This document shows, in pieces, positions 27,283-35,700 of a stretch of DNA of 64,000 nt (its first letter is position 1; each line of letters starts with the position of its first letter). The notes below the pieces were generated by a model. It saw nothing but the letters and a program-made list of their open reading frames with translations, was not told the DNA's origin and did not search any database. The position numbers were made by a program, and so were the translations under genes. The DNA comes from Granulicella sp. dw_53 (GTDB lineage: Bacteria > Acidobacteriota > Terriglobia > Terriglobales > Acidobacteriaceae): positions 248,001-312,000 of the forward strand of contig NZ_JAAVUR010000001.1 in assembly GCF_018449545.1 (NCBI RefSeq). Direction: 5' to 3'.

Positions 27283-28061
27283 GCGACCATGACCTCCGTT
27301 CCGTAGTCCACCTTGGTTGAGCAGAGGTCAGGCAAGAGCGCAGCAGCCTCTGCAGGCAAAATTCTTACGCGTTTTACGCCATGGGTCAGAGCCTCGCGGC
27401 AAGCGTTAAGCTTGGGCAACATTCCGCCAGAGACGACCTGCTGCTTCTCTAAAGCAGGGATCTGAGGCAAGGTGAGCCAACGCATTACATTGCCGTCTGC
27501 ACCTTTGACGCCGGGTACGTCTGTAAGAAAGACGAGCGCATCTGCCCGGGTGCAGATTGCACAAGCCGCAGCCATTTCATCGGCGTTGATGTTGTAGTAT
27601 TCGCCGTCGAAGCCTAGCGCGATAGACGAGATAACGGGAACGGCCCCCATCGTCCAAATAGCGTCGAGCCAGCGTGGGTTGGTCGCCGCAATTTCTCCAA
27701 CAAAGCCGAGATCTGGATTTGTCTTCTTCTTCCGGGCGCGAAAGACGTGGCCATCTCCACCTGAAAGTCCAACGGCAGCCTGTCCATGCGATCCCAGCGC
27801 AGCGACGAGCGATTTGTTCACTCGCCCAGCCAGCACCATCAGTGCAGCATCTCGTGTCTCGGCGTCCGTGATGCGCAGACCCGAGATGAACTCGCTTACC
27901 TTGCCCATCTGCGCCAACGTCTTCGTTAGCTGCACACCGCCGCCATGGACGACTGCGACCTGATTTCCATCGGCCACAAGTTCAGCGATGGCTTTGCCGC
28001 AAATGTGAAGCAATTTCGCGTCTTCGAGAGTTGCGCCTCCTAATTTCACGACGAATTTCAA
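27279..28061 (-). CDS. argB: Acetylglutamate kinase
   Basis: Phosphorylates N-acetylglutamate, the usual control point of the pathway. The amino-acid-kinase fold is clear: KFVVKLGGATLE at the N-terminus, VVHGGGVQLTK, NINADEMAAACA and FLTDVPGVKG. The likely start is TTG at 28059-28061, because GGAGGG lies six bases ahead and the product then begins just before the first strand, as in the family (260 residues). An in-frame ATG eight codons upstream (28083-28085) has no ribosome site. An out-of-frame ATG-TTT-TGA lies between the ribosome site and the TTG. I cannot see the N-terminal helix that marks arginine-inhibited kinases. Confidence 0.9.
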   Translation of the reverse strand: MKFVVKLGGATLEDAKLLHICGKAIAELVADGNQVAVVHGGGVQLTKTLAQMGKVSEFISGLRITDAETRDAALMVLAGRVNKSLVAALGSHGQAAVGLSGGDGHVFRARKKKTNPDLGFVGEIAATNPRWLDAIWTMGAVPVISSIALGFDGEYYNINADEMAAACAICTRADALVFLTDVPGVKGADGNVMRWLTLPQIPALEKQQVVSGGMLPKLNACREALTHGVKRVRILPAEAAALLPDLCSTKVDYGTEVMVA

Positions 28062-28237
28062 AACATGCCCTCCGTTCCCATCCACACAACTTCAGGTTTT
28101 GCACTTCGATCCGTAGCGTGATGCCAAAGAGATCGAAGATCTTCTATTAAGAGCGCTCTCTTGAGTTTACAAACACTGGTCCATACCGTCTTCTGCATAA
28201 AGGCTGAGGACAGGGTCGAACTCGAATTTCCGCCGAT

Positions 28238-28255
28238 TTGGAATAAATTAACCAA
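28238..28255. promoter_or_regulatory. Weak AT-rich dyad upstream of argB
   Basis: TTGGAATAAATTAACCAA overlaps the argR stop codon, about 180 bp before the argB start. Its TTGG/CCAA ends and AT-rich centre could be a degenerate ARG box for the argB operon, but the inner positions match only partly. Confidence 0.25.
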
Positions 28256-28685
28256 TGAACGCATCTATCCGGGCTTTGAGCTTTTGAGCACGACGATTGT
28301 CTGGGCAGATAATCAGAACTGTGTCATCGCCTGCAATGGTTCCAACCACCTCTGGCCAATCCTCGTAGTCGATGCCAGCAGCTACCGGCTGAGCACCACC
28401 AGTCGTAGTGATTAACACGAGAAGGTTGAGAGCCTGTCGAGCCTCTAGTCCAAAACTCCGCAGAACATCTTGTATTCCAGGCAAGGAACTCGACTCGGAC
28501 TCTTCGGAGGGGAGTGCATAACCGGCTGGTCCTTTGGACAGACGCAGTTCGTGAATATCCCTCGAGAGAGTCGCTTGCGTGACATGAAATCCTCGGTCTG
28601 CCAATTTCATGCGCAGCTCATCCTGATTCGCTACTGCCGCCTTGCTAAGCAGCTCTCGGATGGATGAATGACGTTGCTGTTTCAT
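28248..28685 (-). CDS. argR: Arginine repressor
   Basis: Arginine-responsive hexameric repressor or activator. The 145 residues contain an N-terminal winged helix (RHSSIRELLSKAAVANQDELRMKL; recognition segment TQATLSRDIHELRL near 37-50) and a C-terminal arginine-binding domain with VVGTIAGDDTVLII near residue 115, where the GTIAGDDT motif binds arginine. It heads the arg gene string and is divergent from gltB across a 191-bp gap that carries dyads resembling ARG boxes, so self-regulation is likely. Confidence 0.93.
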   Translation of the reverse strand: MKQQRHSSIRELLSKAAVANQDELRMKLADRGFHVTQATLSRDIHELRLSKGPAGYALPSEESESSSLPGIQDVLRSFGLEARQALNLLVLITTTGGAQPVAAGIDYEDWPEVVGTIAGDDTVLIICPDNRRAQKLKARIDAFIG

Positions 28686-28717
28686 GGAAGCATTCGCTCT
28701 AGTAACATTTATATGAA

Positions 28718-28744
28718 CTGTATTTTGGTTTCATCCAAATACAG
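28718..28744. promoter_or_regulatory. Imperfect inverted repeat near the argR start
   Basis: CTGTATTTTGG and CCAAATACAG face each other around a 6-nt spacer, 33 bp upstream of argR. It could be an additional regulator site or an mRNA hairpin. Its core differs from the two dyads further right. Confidence 0.4.
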
Positions 28745-28755
28745 TGATGCTGGCT

Positions 28756-28771
28756 GTGTATATTTATACAC
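28756..28771. promoter_or_regulatory. ARG-box-like palindrome 1
   Basis: GTGTATATTTATACAC has seven perfectly paired bases on each side of a TT centre. The AT-rich core and length suit an ArgR half-operator. It lies between divergent argR and gltB. Confidence 0.5.
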
Positions 28772-28786
28772 CATTACCCGCTTTTA

Positions 28787-28802
28787 TTGTATAAATATGC
28801 AA
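28787..28802. promoter_or_regulatory. ARG-box-like palindrome 2
   Basis: TTGTATAAATATGCAA is an imperfect palindrome sharing the GTATA-TAT core with the dyad at 28756. Their centres are 31 bp apart, close to three helical turns, so both face the same side of the DNA. It ends 74 bp before gltB. Confidence 0.5.
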
Positions 28803-28876
28803 GACGTTATGTTGCGCAGCAATTTGCAGGGAAGGAACTCGGCGAAGATTTCAGCTAGTCCGACGTATAGTGGATC

Positions 28877-31800
28877 ATGGATTCCTTGAACCAAAAATTA
28901 ATTCGTGTTGAAGACGGACTTAACACCAGCAGCACCCGATCGTCATCTTCATTGCTTGATAGTCGTTTTGACCGTGACGCCTGTGGCGTGGGGTTCGTAG
29001 CGTCTGTCAATGCAGAGCCGTCTCATACCATTCTGAGGCAGGCGTTAACGGCACTTGCAAGACTTGCGCACCGAGGTGCGACCGCCGCCGACGGGAAAAG
29101 TAGTGACGGCGTCGGTGTGATGACTGCGATTCCGAGATCACTCCTTGTGCAAGAAGCAGGTCTCTCGATATCTGATGAAGAACCGCTCGGTGTCGGGATG
29201 CTGCTCCTTCCGATGGAGGAGTCGCGTGCGGAGGAGGTCCTGGAGCGATGCTTAGGATCGCATGATCTGAAGATTCTGAAATGGCGCGATGTTCCTGTCC
29301 ACGCGGAATGCCTTGGCGAGATTGCGCTCAGCACAATGCCCAGAATCCGACAGGTGTTGGTTGTCGACGCTGCAGACAAGGAACCAGAGACAATTGAGAG
29401 AAGGCTTTATCTTGCCCGCAAACAATTTGAGCGATTGCAGGAACAAGGGGATGTGACAGGGTATATTTGCTCCCTTTCGACGCGCACGATCATATATAAG
29501 TCCATGTGCTCAGGAAATCTACTGAGCCAGTTCTACTCTGATCTTGCCTCTGAGCAGTACGTTACCCCTTTTGCTATCTTTCACCAGCGATATGCGACGA
29601 ACACTTTGCCTACCTGGCATCGGGCGCAACCGGGAAGAAAACTCGCACATAACGGTGAGATTAATACGGTGTGGGGCAATCGGGCGCGGATGGCCGCACG
29701 CGATTCAACTCTGCCGGTGGAGTGCAAACCCGTTTTGACCCAGGGTGGCACCGACTCTACAAGTCTGGATGAGGCTGTCGAGTTGCTATCGCAAAACGGC
29801 AGAACTTTGGCCGAAGCGATCAGAATTCTGATGCCTCCTGCCGTCTCTGAGCACCAGACCTCGTCTTTCCTGCGCTATCACACGGACTGTGCCGAGCCTT
29901 GGGATGGGCCAGCGGCGATCTCCTTCAGCGATGGTCATGTTGTTGGCGCTGCACTTGATCGCAACGGTCTCAGACCTTGCCGGTTTGCAATTACCAAGTC
30001 CGGCCTTGTGGTTGCCGGTTCAGAGGCGGGTCTAGTTGACCTTGACCCTGAGGAGGTAACTCACAGCGGACGGCTTGGACCGGGACAGATGCTGGTCGTC
30101 GATCTCGACCGCAACAAGGTTTATGAAGACGCTGAGTTGCTGGAGCTGTTCGATGCGGGCGCAACCTATGCAAAGTTGGTCGCTGATGTCACTCTTTTAC
30201 CGGCAGTAGATCTCGCGTCCATACAGCCGGAGGTGTTGTCGGCGAACCAGCGAGGCTTTGGCTACACGCGGGAAGACGTCAAGATGATCCTGCAGCCGAT
30301 GGCGATCGAGGGCAAGGATGCGGTCTGGTCCATGGGAGATGACACTCCGCTCGCCTTCCTCGCTCGCTCTCCGCGACCGGTCTATGCCTACTTCCGGCAG
30401 CGGTTCGCGCAGGTTACGAATCCCGCGATCGATCCTCTGCGTGAAGCTTGCGTGGTTTCGTTGCATACGCGTCTTGGCCCTTGGCCACATATGCTCGACA
30501 AGGATGCAGCTTTACCTGGGCTTTCTTTGTCCTCTCCGTTTCTGTCGTTGGGACAGGTTGAGGCGCTTCGCACCCGGAAACATGCTCATGCTGACGAACT
30601 GACGTTGGTTGAATTGCAGTGCGTCTTCAGTCCAAAGATCTCGCTTCTTGAAGCATTGGATGAGATTTGTTCTCGCGCCATTGAACTAGTGCGCAACGGC
30701 GGGCGAATTCTGTTGCTCACGGATCGGTCCGCAAACGCTGAATTGCTACCTATTCCCATGGCGATGGCGACAGGAGCAGTGCATCAGGCCTTGGTAGCGG
30801 CTGGTTTGCGAACCTTGGCTGGTTTGGCCGTCGAGGCGGGCGATTGCAGGGACATTCATCATGCAGCGGTCCTGATCGGTTATGGGGCAGGTGCTGTCTG
30901 TCCGTGGCTTGCACTGGAGACGGCGATCCATCTGGCTCCGGTGGGAGTTGAGCCGGCGGAGTGCGAACGGAAGATGCTGAAGGCTCTCGACGCTGGCCTG
31001 GCTAAGGTCATGTCCAAGATGGGCATCTCGGTGGTGGACAGCTATCGCGGAGCACATCTCTTCGACATCCTTGGGCTGCACTCGAGTGTGGTGGATCGTT
31101 GCTTTACCGGAACTCCCGCGCCTTTGTCGGGCATCGGATTTGCCGAGATCGAGCGGCAGTTGCGGCAGACTTGGAAGGTTCTTGGAGCGGAAGCACCAGC
31201 GTCTGCGGATCTGCCCGATTACGGATGGGTGCGTTTCCGCAAGGCTGATGTCTCCGAGCCACATGCCTGGCAGCCGCCGACGGTGAAGGCGCTGCAATCG
31301 GTCGTAGGGAGCGCTCGCGGTGTTGCGCAACCTACGGATCCGGCGGGAGCCTTTGCGATCTATACGCGGGACGTCATTGCTCGCGATCCGGCGGTTCTTC
31401 GGGATCTGCTGGAAATTCGTCCCGCTGGGCCGGAGTTGGATCTTGAGGATGTGGAGTCCGCAAGTAGCCTTTGCAAACGATTCATTGCGAGTGCTATGTC
31501 CTTGGGTTCTCTGAGTCCGGAGGCGCACCAGACCATCACCGCAGGGATGAACATGGTTGGTGGCCGCTCAAACACCGGCGAAGGTGGAGAGGATCCAAAC
31601 GTCTACCGGCTGCAACCGGTGACGAATGATTCTTTCTCGCGGAACGATCACTCCGGGATGCAGGCGCAGGCTGGAGGCAGCACGTTGCTGACTGCGGCTG
31701 CGGTTGCTGCTCCGGCGGTTCATGTCTCCTTGAACAACAAGATCAAGCAGGTCGCTTCGGGCCGCTTCGGCGTTACGGCAGAGTATCTGGCGCATGCCGA

Positions 31801-33412
31801 GGAGATCGAGATCAAGGTAGCGCAGGGAGCGAAGCCCGGTGAAGGCGGTCAGTTGCCTGGGCACAAGGTGAGCGGACTGATTGCACGGTTACGTCATGCT
31901 CAGCCAGGCGTCGCGTTGATCTCTCCACCACCGCACCATGACATCTACTCGATTGAGGATCTGGCGCAGTTGATCTATGACCTGAAGCGAGTGAACCCTC
32001 GCGCGGCTGTGGGCGTAAAGCTTGTGTCCAGTTGCGGCGTTGGAACGGTCGCTGCGGGCGTGGCGAAGGCTTATGCGGATTTCATTGTCATCGCGGGCAA
32101 CACTGGCGGAACAGGAGCTGCGGCGCTCTCGAGCATCAAGTACGCGGGCAATCCGTGGGAGCTTGGTCTGGCCGAGGCGCAGCAAGTGCTGATGGACAAC
32201 GGGATGCGAGGACGGGTTCGTCTGCGTACCGATGGCGGCTTGGCTACTGCCCGAGACGTTCTGGTGGCCGCGTTGTTGGGAGCGGATGAGTACGCCTTCG
32301 GGACCGCAGTGCTGGTGGTGCTTGGCTGCGATATGGCTCGACAGTGCCATCTCAATACCTGTCCTACGGGAATCGCTACTCAGAAGCCGGAGTTGCGGGC
32401 GAAGTTTCGCGGAAAGCCGGAGTATGTCGCTCGGTTCTTCGAGGAGCTTGCGTCGGATCTGCGGCATCTGCTGGCGCGTTACGGACTGCCTTCGATCGAA
32501 GCTGCGATCGGAAGGACCGATCTGTTGGAGCAGGTTCGCTTTGACGGGAACCTCGATCTTCAGCCGATGCTGGCGAAGGTCTCGGACGGTGCGGGCAAGT
32601 GGATGGGAATCCGGAATACACAGCCAGTTCCGGGACCTCCGCTGGATGAGGCCTGGGTTGAGCCTGCGCTGGCTGCCGTTGCTGAGGGCCTTCCTTATGT
32701 CGTCGATTCACCGATCGCGAACTGTGACCGTGCGATTGGAGCTAGGCTTTCGGGCGAGCTGGCTCTGCAACGGGCTCAGGCTGAGGTTCCAGCGGACATT
32801 ACCTTCAATCTTCTGGGCACCGCGGGTCAGTCGTTCGGTGCGTTTACGGTTGAGGGCGTGAAGCTGATTCTGACGGGCCAAGCGAACGACTTTGTTGGTA
32901 AGGGCCTGTCAGGCGGCGATATCGTGATTCGCGCTCGCGGTCTGGCAGCCAGGGACAGCGGACAGCATGTGATTCTCGGCAACGTCGCGTTGTATGGCGC
33001 TACCTCCGGGCGGTTGTTTGCAGCCGGACGGGCCGGGGAGCGGTTTGCAGTGCGCAACTCGGGCGCCACGGCGGTGGTCGAGGGCGTCGGCGATCATGGT
33101 TGCGAGTACATGACGGGCGGCGTAGTCGCGATTCTCGGCGCAGCCGGGCTGAACTTCGGTGCGGGTATGACGGGCGGTCTAGCGTGGGTCTATGACGCGG
33201 ACGGCACGTTTATCTCGCAGCAGCGGCATCATCCGGAGTTCGTCGATGCGGAGTCGTTCGGAAGCGTCGATGCCGAGTCGCAGGCGGCTTTGAAGGCTTT
33301 GCTGGAGGAGCATGCAGAGCGCTCCGAGAGCAGCCTGGCCAAGGCCATGCTGGCGGACTGGGAGACCAAGGCCGCTCCGTTTGTGCGGTTGACTCCTAAG
33401 CCCCAGGTCTAG
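28877..33412 (+). CDS. gltB: Glutamate synthase large (alpha) subunit
   Basis: Transfers the amide of glutamine to 2-oxoglutarate to give two glutamates. The 1511 residues comprise an Ntn amidotransferase domain whose nucleophile is Cys36 (DACGVGFVAS) after loss of a 35-residue propeptide, a central domain, the FMN/TIM-barrel domain (ISPPPHHDIYSIEDLAQ near 1015; GGTGAAALSS), the 3Fe-4S cysteines in CDMARQCHLNTCPTGIATQ near 1155, and the C-terminal beta-helix domain (GANDFVGKGLSGG-type repeats). The small subunit gltD is not in this window. The first third looks less GC-rich than the rest. Probable ArgR sites lie upstream, and glutamate feeds the divergent arginine operon. Confidence 0.96.
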   Translation: MDSLNQKLIRVEDGLNTSSTRSSSSLLDSRFDRDACGVGFVASVNAEPSHTILRQALTALARLAHRGATAADGKSSDGVGVMTAIPRSLLVQEAGLSISDEEPLGVGMLLLPMEESRAEEVLERCLGSHDLKILKWRDVPVHAECLGEIALSTMPRIRQVLVVDAADKEPETIERRLYLARKQFERLQEQGDVTGYICSLSTRTIIYKSMCSGNLLSQFYSDLASEQYVTPFAIFHQRYATNTLPTWHRAQPGRKLAHNGEINTVWGNRARMAARDSTLPVECKPVLTQGGTDSTSLDEAVELLSQNGRTLAEAIRILMPPAVSEHQTSSFLRYHTDCAEPWDGPAAISFSDGHVVGAALDRNGLRPCRFAITKSGLVVAGSEAGLVDLDPEEVTHSGRLGPGQMLVVDLDRNKVYEDAELLELFDAGATYAKLVADVTLLPAVDLASIQPEVLSANQRGFGYTREDVKMILQPMAIEGKDAVWSMGDDTPLAFLARSPRPVYAYFRQRFAQVTNPAIDPLREACVVSLHTRLGPWPHMLDKDAALPGLSLSSPFLSLGQVEALRTRKHAHADELTLVELQCVFSPKISLLEALDEICSRAIELVRNGGRILLLTDRSANAELLPIPMAMATGAVHQALVAAGLRTLAGLAVEAGDCRDIHHAAVLIGYGAGAVCPWLALETAIHLAPVGVEPAECERKMLKALDAGLAKVMSKMGISVVDSYRGAHLFDILGLHSSVVDRCFTGTPAPLSGIGFAEIERQLRQTWKVLGAEAPASADLPDYGWVRFRKADVSEPHAWQPPTVKALQSVVGSARGVAQPTDPAGAFAIYTRDVIARDPAVLRDLLEIRPAGPELDLEDVESASSLCKRFIASAMSLGSLSPEAHQTITAGMNMVGGRSNTGEGGEDPNVYRLQPVTNDSFSRNDHSGMQAQAGGSTLLTAAAVAAPAVHVSLNNKIKQVASGRFGVTAEYLAHAEEIEIKVAQGAKPGEGGQLPGHKVSGLIARLRHAQPGVALISPPPHHDIYSIEDLAQLIYDLKRVNPRAAVGVKLVSSCGVGTVAAGVAKAYADFIVIAGNTGGTGAAALSSIKYAGNPWELGLAEAQQVLMDNGMRGRVRLRTDGGLATARDVLVAALLGADEYAFGTAVLVVLGCDMARQCHLNTCPTGIATQKPELRAKFRGKPEYVARFFEELASDLRHLLARYGLPSIEAAIGRTDLLEQVRFDGNLDLQPMLAKVSDGAGKWMGIRNTQPVPGPPLDEAWVEPALAAVAEGLPYVVDSPIANCDRAIGARLSGELALQRAQAEVPADITFNLLGTAGQSFGAFTVEGVKLILTGQANDFVGKGLSGGDIVIRARGLAARDSGQHVILGNVALYGATSGRLFAAGRAGERFAVRNSGATAVVEGVGDHGCEYMTGGVVAILGAAGLNFGAGMTGGLAWVYDADGTFISQQRHHPEFVDAESFGSVDAESQAALKALLEEHAERSESSLAKAMLADWETKAAPFVRLTPKPQV

Positions 33413-33439
33413 CATCTGGTTTGTCTAGTCTGTCTCTTC

Positions 33440-33474
33440 AAGGAGCACCTCTGGTGAGGTGCTCCTTGTTGTTT
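33440..33474 (+). terminator. Rho-independent terminator after gltB
   Basis: AAGGAGCACCTC and GAGGTGCTCCTT form a perfect 12-bp stem with a 4-nt loop, followed by GTTGTTT, 28 bp after the gltB stop. Confidence 0.88.
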
Positions 33475-33502
33475 GTGGCGGCATATGGTGTCTCCTCCTG
33501 GT

Positions 33503-33740
33503 ACCCCCTCCCCCCGGCATTTTGGGCCAGATTCTTCTAAGAAAAGGGTTTAGCTTTGGACTTTTCGCTCCCCTTTTCGGCTCAATGGGAAGGCCCGGCT
33601 TTTGGCCGGGCCTGTTGTTTTTATCTCTAGTTCTATTTTACGAATTGGACCATAACTAACGTGCCACTTTTATGTTGAGGCGGATCAATGGGTTAGTTGA
33701 TTTTGGGGCTTGACATTCGATTTTGCTGGTGTTTTTGAGG
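33503..33740 (+). repeat. Dispersed intergenic repeat, copy B
   Basis: Read rightward it carries the same series as copy A: ACCCCCTCCCCCC, TTAGCTTTGGACTT, a perfect 9-bp hairpin AGGCCCGGC/GCCGGGCCT (33591-33613) with GTTGTTTTT after it, CTAGTTCTATTTTACGA, GGACCATAACT, GTGCCACT, TTATGTTGAGG, GATCAA, GGGTTAG, TTTTGGGG, TTGACAT and GATTTTGCTG. By eye its right half is about 85 percent identical to copy A. It starts 90 bp after gltB, in the opposite orientation to copy A, so the pair brackets the 12-kb arginine/gltB block. Confidence 0.9.
33591..33622 (+). terminator. Terminator hairpin inside repeat copy B
   Basis: AGGCCCGGC pairs perfectly with GCCGGGCCT across a 5-nt loop and runs into GTTGTTTTT. 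It would act as a second terminator after gltB. The matching hairpin in copy A serves the arg operon. Confidence 0.75.
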
Positions 33741-33823
33741 GGTGGAACGAGATTTAAGATTAAAAAATGTACGGTGTAGATCTCGTGGGGTTGATCGCAG
33801 GATCGTAATATTCGACTGCTAAG

Positions 33824-34396
33824 ATGTTGCGCATGCATAAGGCAAATTACACACACACTTTATTTTTGTTGAGCACGGTGGTGTCTCTTGGGGCTGCTGG
33901 GTGTCACTCGCGCGGTTCTTCACAGTTGGCTTCTAACTCGGTTGCTCCTACGGTCTCCGGTGTTGCGTTGAAGGAGATTCACGTAGACCAGAGCTGCCAC
34001 ATTCTGCAGGATCAGGTTCACGGAGTTACTGGTGGCTCTGAGTCGGGTTTGGCGGCGAATCCAGAGATCTGTCATCTGGAGAGTGTGTCCAAGTCGGACC
34101 ATCCGGAGGAGACGACCGTCGAGGGCGTTGCGCGCCATAGTGTCGTTTCCATCGCGGAGCAGGAGTACCTTCTGCAGAATGTGACGGCAGAGCCGGTTAC
34201 CTTTGTCGTCGAGCAGGCCGTTCCTCAGGATTGGCAGATCGACTCGGATCCGCGGCCGACGGAGATCGTCGGATCTACTGCATTGTTTCGAGTGAGTGCT
34301 CAGCCGGGCCAGAGAGTACGGTTACATGTCGGGATGCGGCGCAAGCATGAGATGAGTACACTGCATGCTTCTCAGGCTGATTCGAAGGGTAATTAG
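33824..34396 (+). CDS. Putative lipoprotein of unknown function
   Basis: Not recognised. The 190 residues begin with a signal segment (YTHTLFLLSTVVSLGAAGC) that ends in a lipobox-like LGAAGC, so Cys27 is probably lipidated by Lgt. The mature part contains two cysteines (DQSCHIL, EICHLE) and a beta-rich C-terminal portion (EQEYLLQNVTAEPVTFVVEQAVPQDWQIDSDPRPTEIVGSTALFRVSAQPGQRVRLHVGMRR) that resembles an appendage domain found after DUF4139-like proteins, though I cannot name it. ATG 33833 is an alternative start. It stands alone and its composition is AT-richer than the window average. Confidence 0.65.
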   Translation: MLRMHKANYTHTLFLLSTVVSLGAAGCHSRGSSQLASNSVAPTVSGVALKEIHVDQSCHILQDQVHGVTGGSESGLAANPEICHLESVSKSDHPEETTVEGVARHSVVSIAEQEYLLQNVTAEPVTFVVEQAVPQDWQIDSDPRPTEIVGSTALFRVSAQPGQRVRLHVGMRRKHEMSTLHASQADSKGN

Positions 34397-34432
34397 GTTT
34401 CTTTTTACAAGGCTTTCTTTCCAATTCAGGAC

Positions 34433-34598
34433 ATGTGCATCGGCTACGCTCGCGTCTTGACGGATGACCAATTTTCTTAATGTCTTTGAGGCACTCGACG
34501 AGTTCGAGCGTAACCTGATTCGGGAGCGAAAGGTCGCTGTCTTGAAGGCAGCGCGAGCTCGTGGCCGAAAAAAGGCCTCCGTGAAACTCTCCCTTTAA
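34433..34598 (+). pseudogene. Serine-recombinase (resolvase/invertase) remnant
   Basis: Two fragments of a Tn3-resolvase-type enzyme lie in different frames. The first (34433-34480) reads MCIGYARVLTDDQFS and then stops; it matches the N-terminal strand IGYARVSTDDQ, with the catalytic Ser changed to Leu. The second (34479-34598) reads NVFEALDEFERNLIRERKVAVLKAARARGRK and matches the long E-helix segment (FALAEFERNLIRER...AARARGRKGGR). About 100 residues between them, including most of the catalytic domain, and the HTH are gone. It is the decayed trace of a past mobile element. Confidence 0.85.
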
Positions 34599-34661
34599 AA
34601 AGGCGAGACTATCCGGAGGCTGCTCTGGCCGGTCGTCTGGAGACATTAGAAAGGTTCTTCT

Positions 34662-35447
34662 ATGAATGGAAAGGTCGTTCTAGTTACTGGCGGCAGTGCT
34701 GGTATTGGCAAAGCTGCGGCTAAACTGTTTGTCGAAGCCGGTGCAAGCGTTGTTATCGCCGCGCGCGGAGTTGAGCGCGGACAACAAGCAGAACACGAAA
34801 TCGGGGTCGCGGGGGGCAAGATTCTTTTCGTCCAGACTGACGTTTCCGATGGCGGACAAGTGCAAGCATTGATTGCGCGAATCGTGGAGAAGTTCGGGCG
34901 GCTGGACTGTGCGTTCAATAACGCGGCTGCGTTAAGCAAATTGGCCCGCACAGTAGATTTTGGCGAAGCTGATTTCGATACCGAAGTTAGCTCCAATCTC
35001 AAGAGCGTTTGGCTGTGTATGAAATACGAACTGGAGCAGATGCTTCAACAAGAGCCGCGCGGTGGTGCGATTGTCAATACTTCCTCCGTTAATGGACTGG
35101 GGGGAGCGGGGTTCGGAGCTCTGTATTCCATGTCCAAAGCCGGTATTCTGGCGCTTACCAAATCAGCAGCTCAGGAGTATGCGATGGACGGGATTCGGGT
35201 GAATGCACTCGTCGCCGGTAGCTTCGATACCGAGATGCTGCGAACGGCGGTCAGTCAAATGGTGGGTGGCAATCCTGACAAGATTCAGGATGCATTCAAA
35301 GGATATGCGGCACGCGTTCCTTTGGGCCGAGTTGGGATGCCGGAGGAAGCTGCCCAGGCTGCTCTCTGGCTTTGCAGCGATGCCGCCTCCTACATCACAG
35401 GCCAGTCCATGATCGTCGACGGGGGACTCACGGCTTGGGCTCGTTAG
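34662..35447 (+). CDS. Short-chain dehydrogenase/reductase
   Basis: NAD(P)-dependent oxidoreductase of the classical SDR type, 261 residues. The Rossmann motif TGGSAGIGKAAA is at residues 8-19, the NNAA motif at about 87-90 (CAFNNAAALSK), the catalytic Ser in NTSSVNGLGG near 144 and the Tyr-Lys pair in YSMSKAGI near 158-162; the C-terminus has ITGQSMIVDGGLTAW. The substrate cannot be deduced. The gene lies alone between the recombinase remnant and the direct repeats. Confidence 0.9.
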   Translation: MNGKVVLVTGGSAGIGKAAAKLFVEAGASVVIAARGVERGQQAEHEIGVAGGKILFVQTDVSDGGQVQALIARIVEKFGRLDCAFNNAAALSKLARTVDFGEADFDTEVSSNLKSVWLCMKYELEQMLQQEPRGGAIVNTSSVNGLGGAGFGALYSMSKAGILALTKSAAQEYAMDGIRVNALVAGSFDTEMLRTAVSQMVGGNPDKIQDAFKGYAARVPLGRVGMPEEAAQAALWLCSDAASYITGQSMIVDGGLTAWAR

Positions 35448-35700
35448 ACGGGCGGGGGAGACCAATTCCGTACCTTGATTTGTCCCGAAGTCTAGGTTCC
35501 TCGTTAGAAGGCTTTCTTGCCATCCCCTAGATCTTGTCTGATCAATCCTCGGACAGGGTCGCGTGCGGGAAGGAAATTCTTGCTTGTTCGTAGTGCTTAA
35601 TTGGATTATGGGTTTGATCGAGAGTAATGTTTTCTGTCGTTCTTACTACCTAGAGCGGTTGAGGCCGTTGGACGTGGTGTGATTTTAATTGGGTTTTGAG

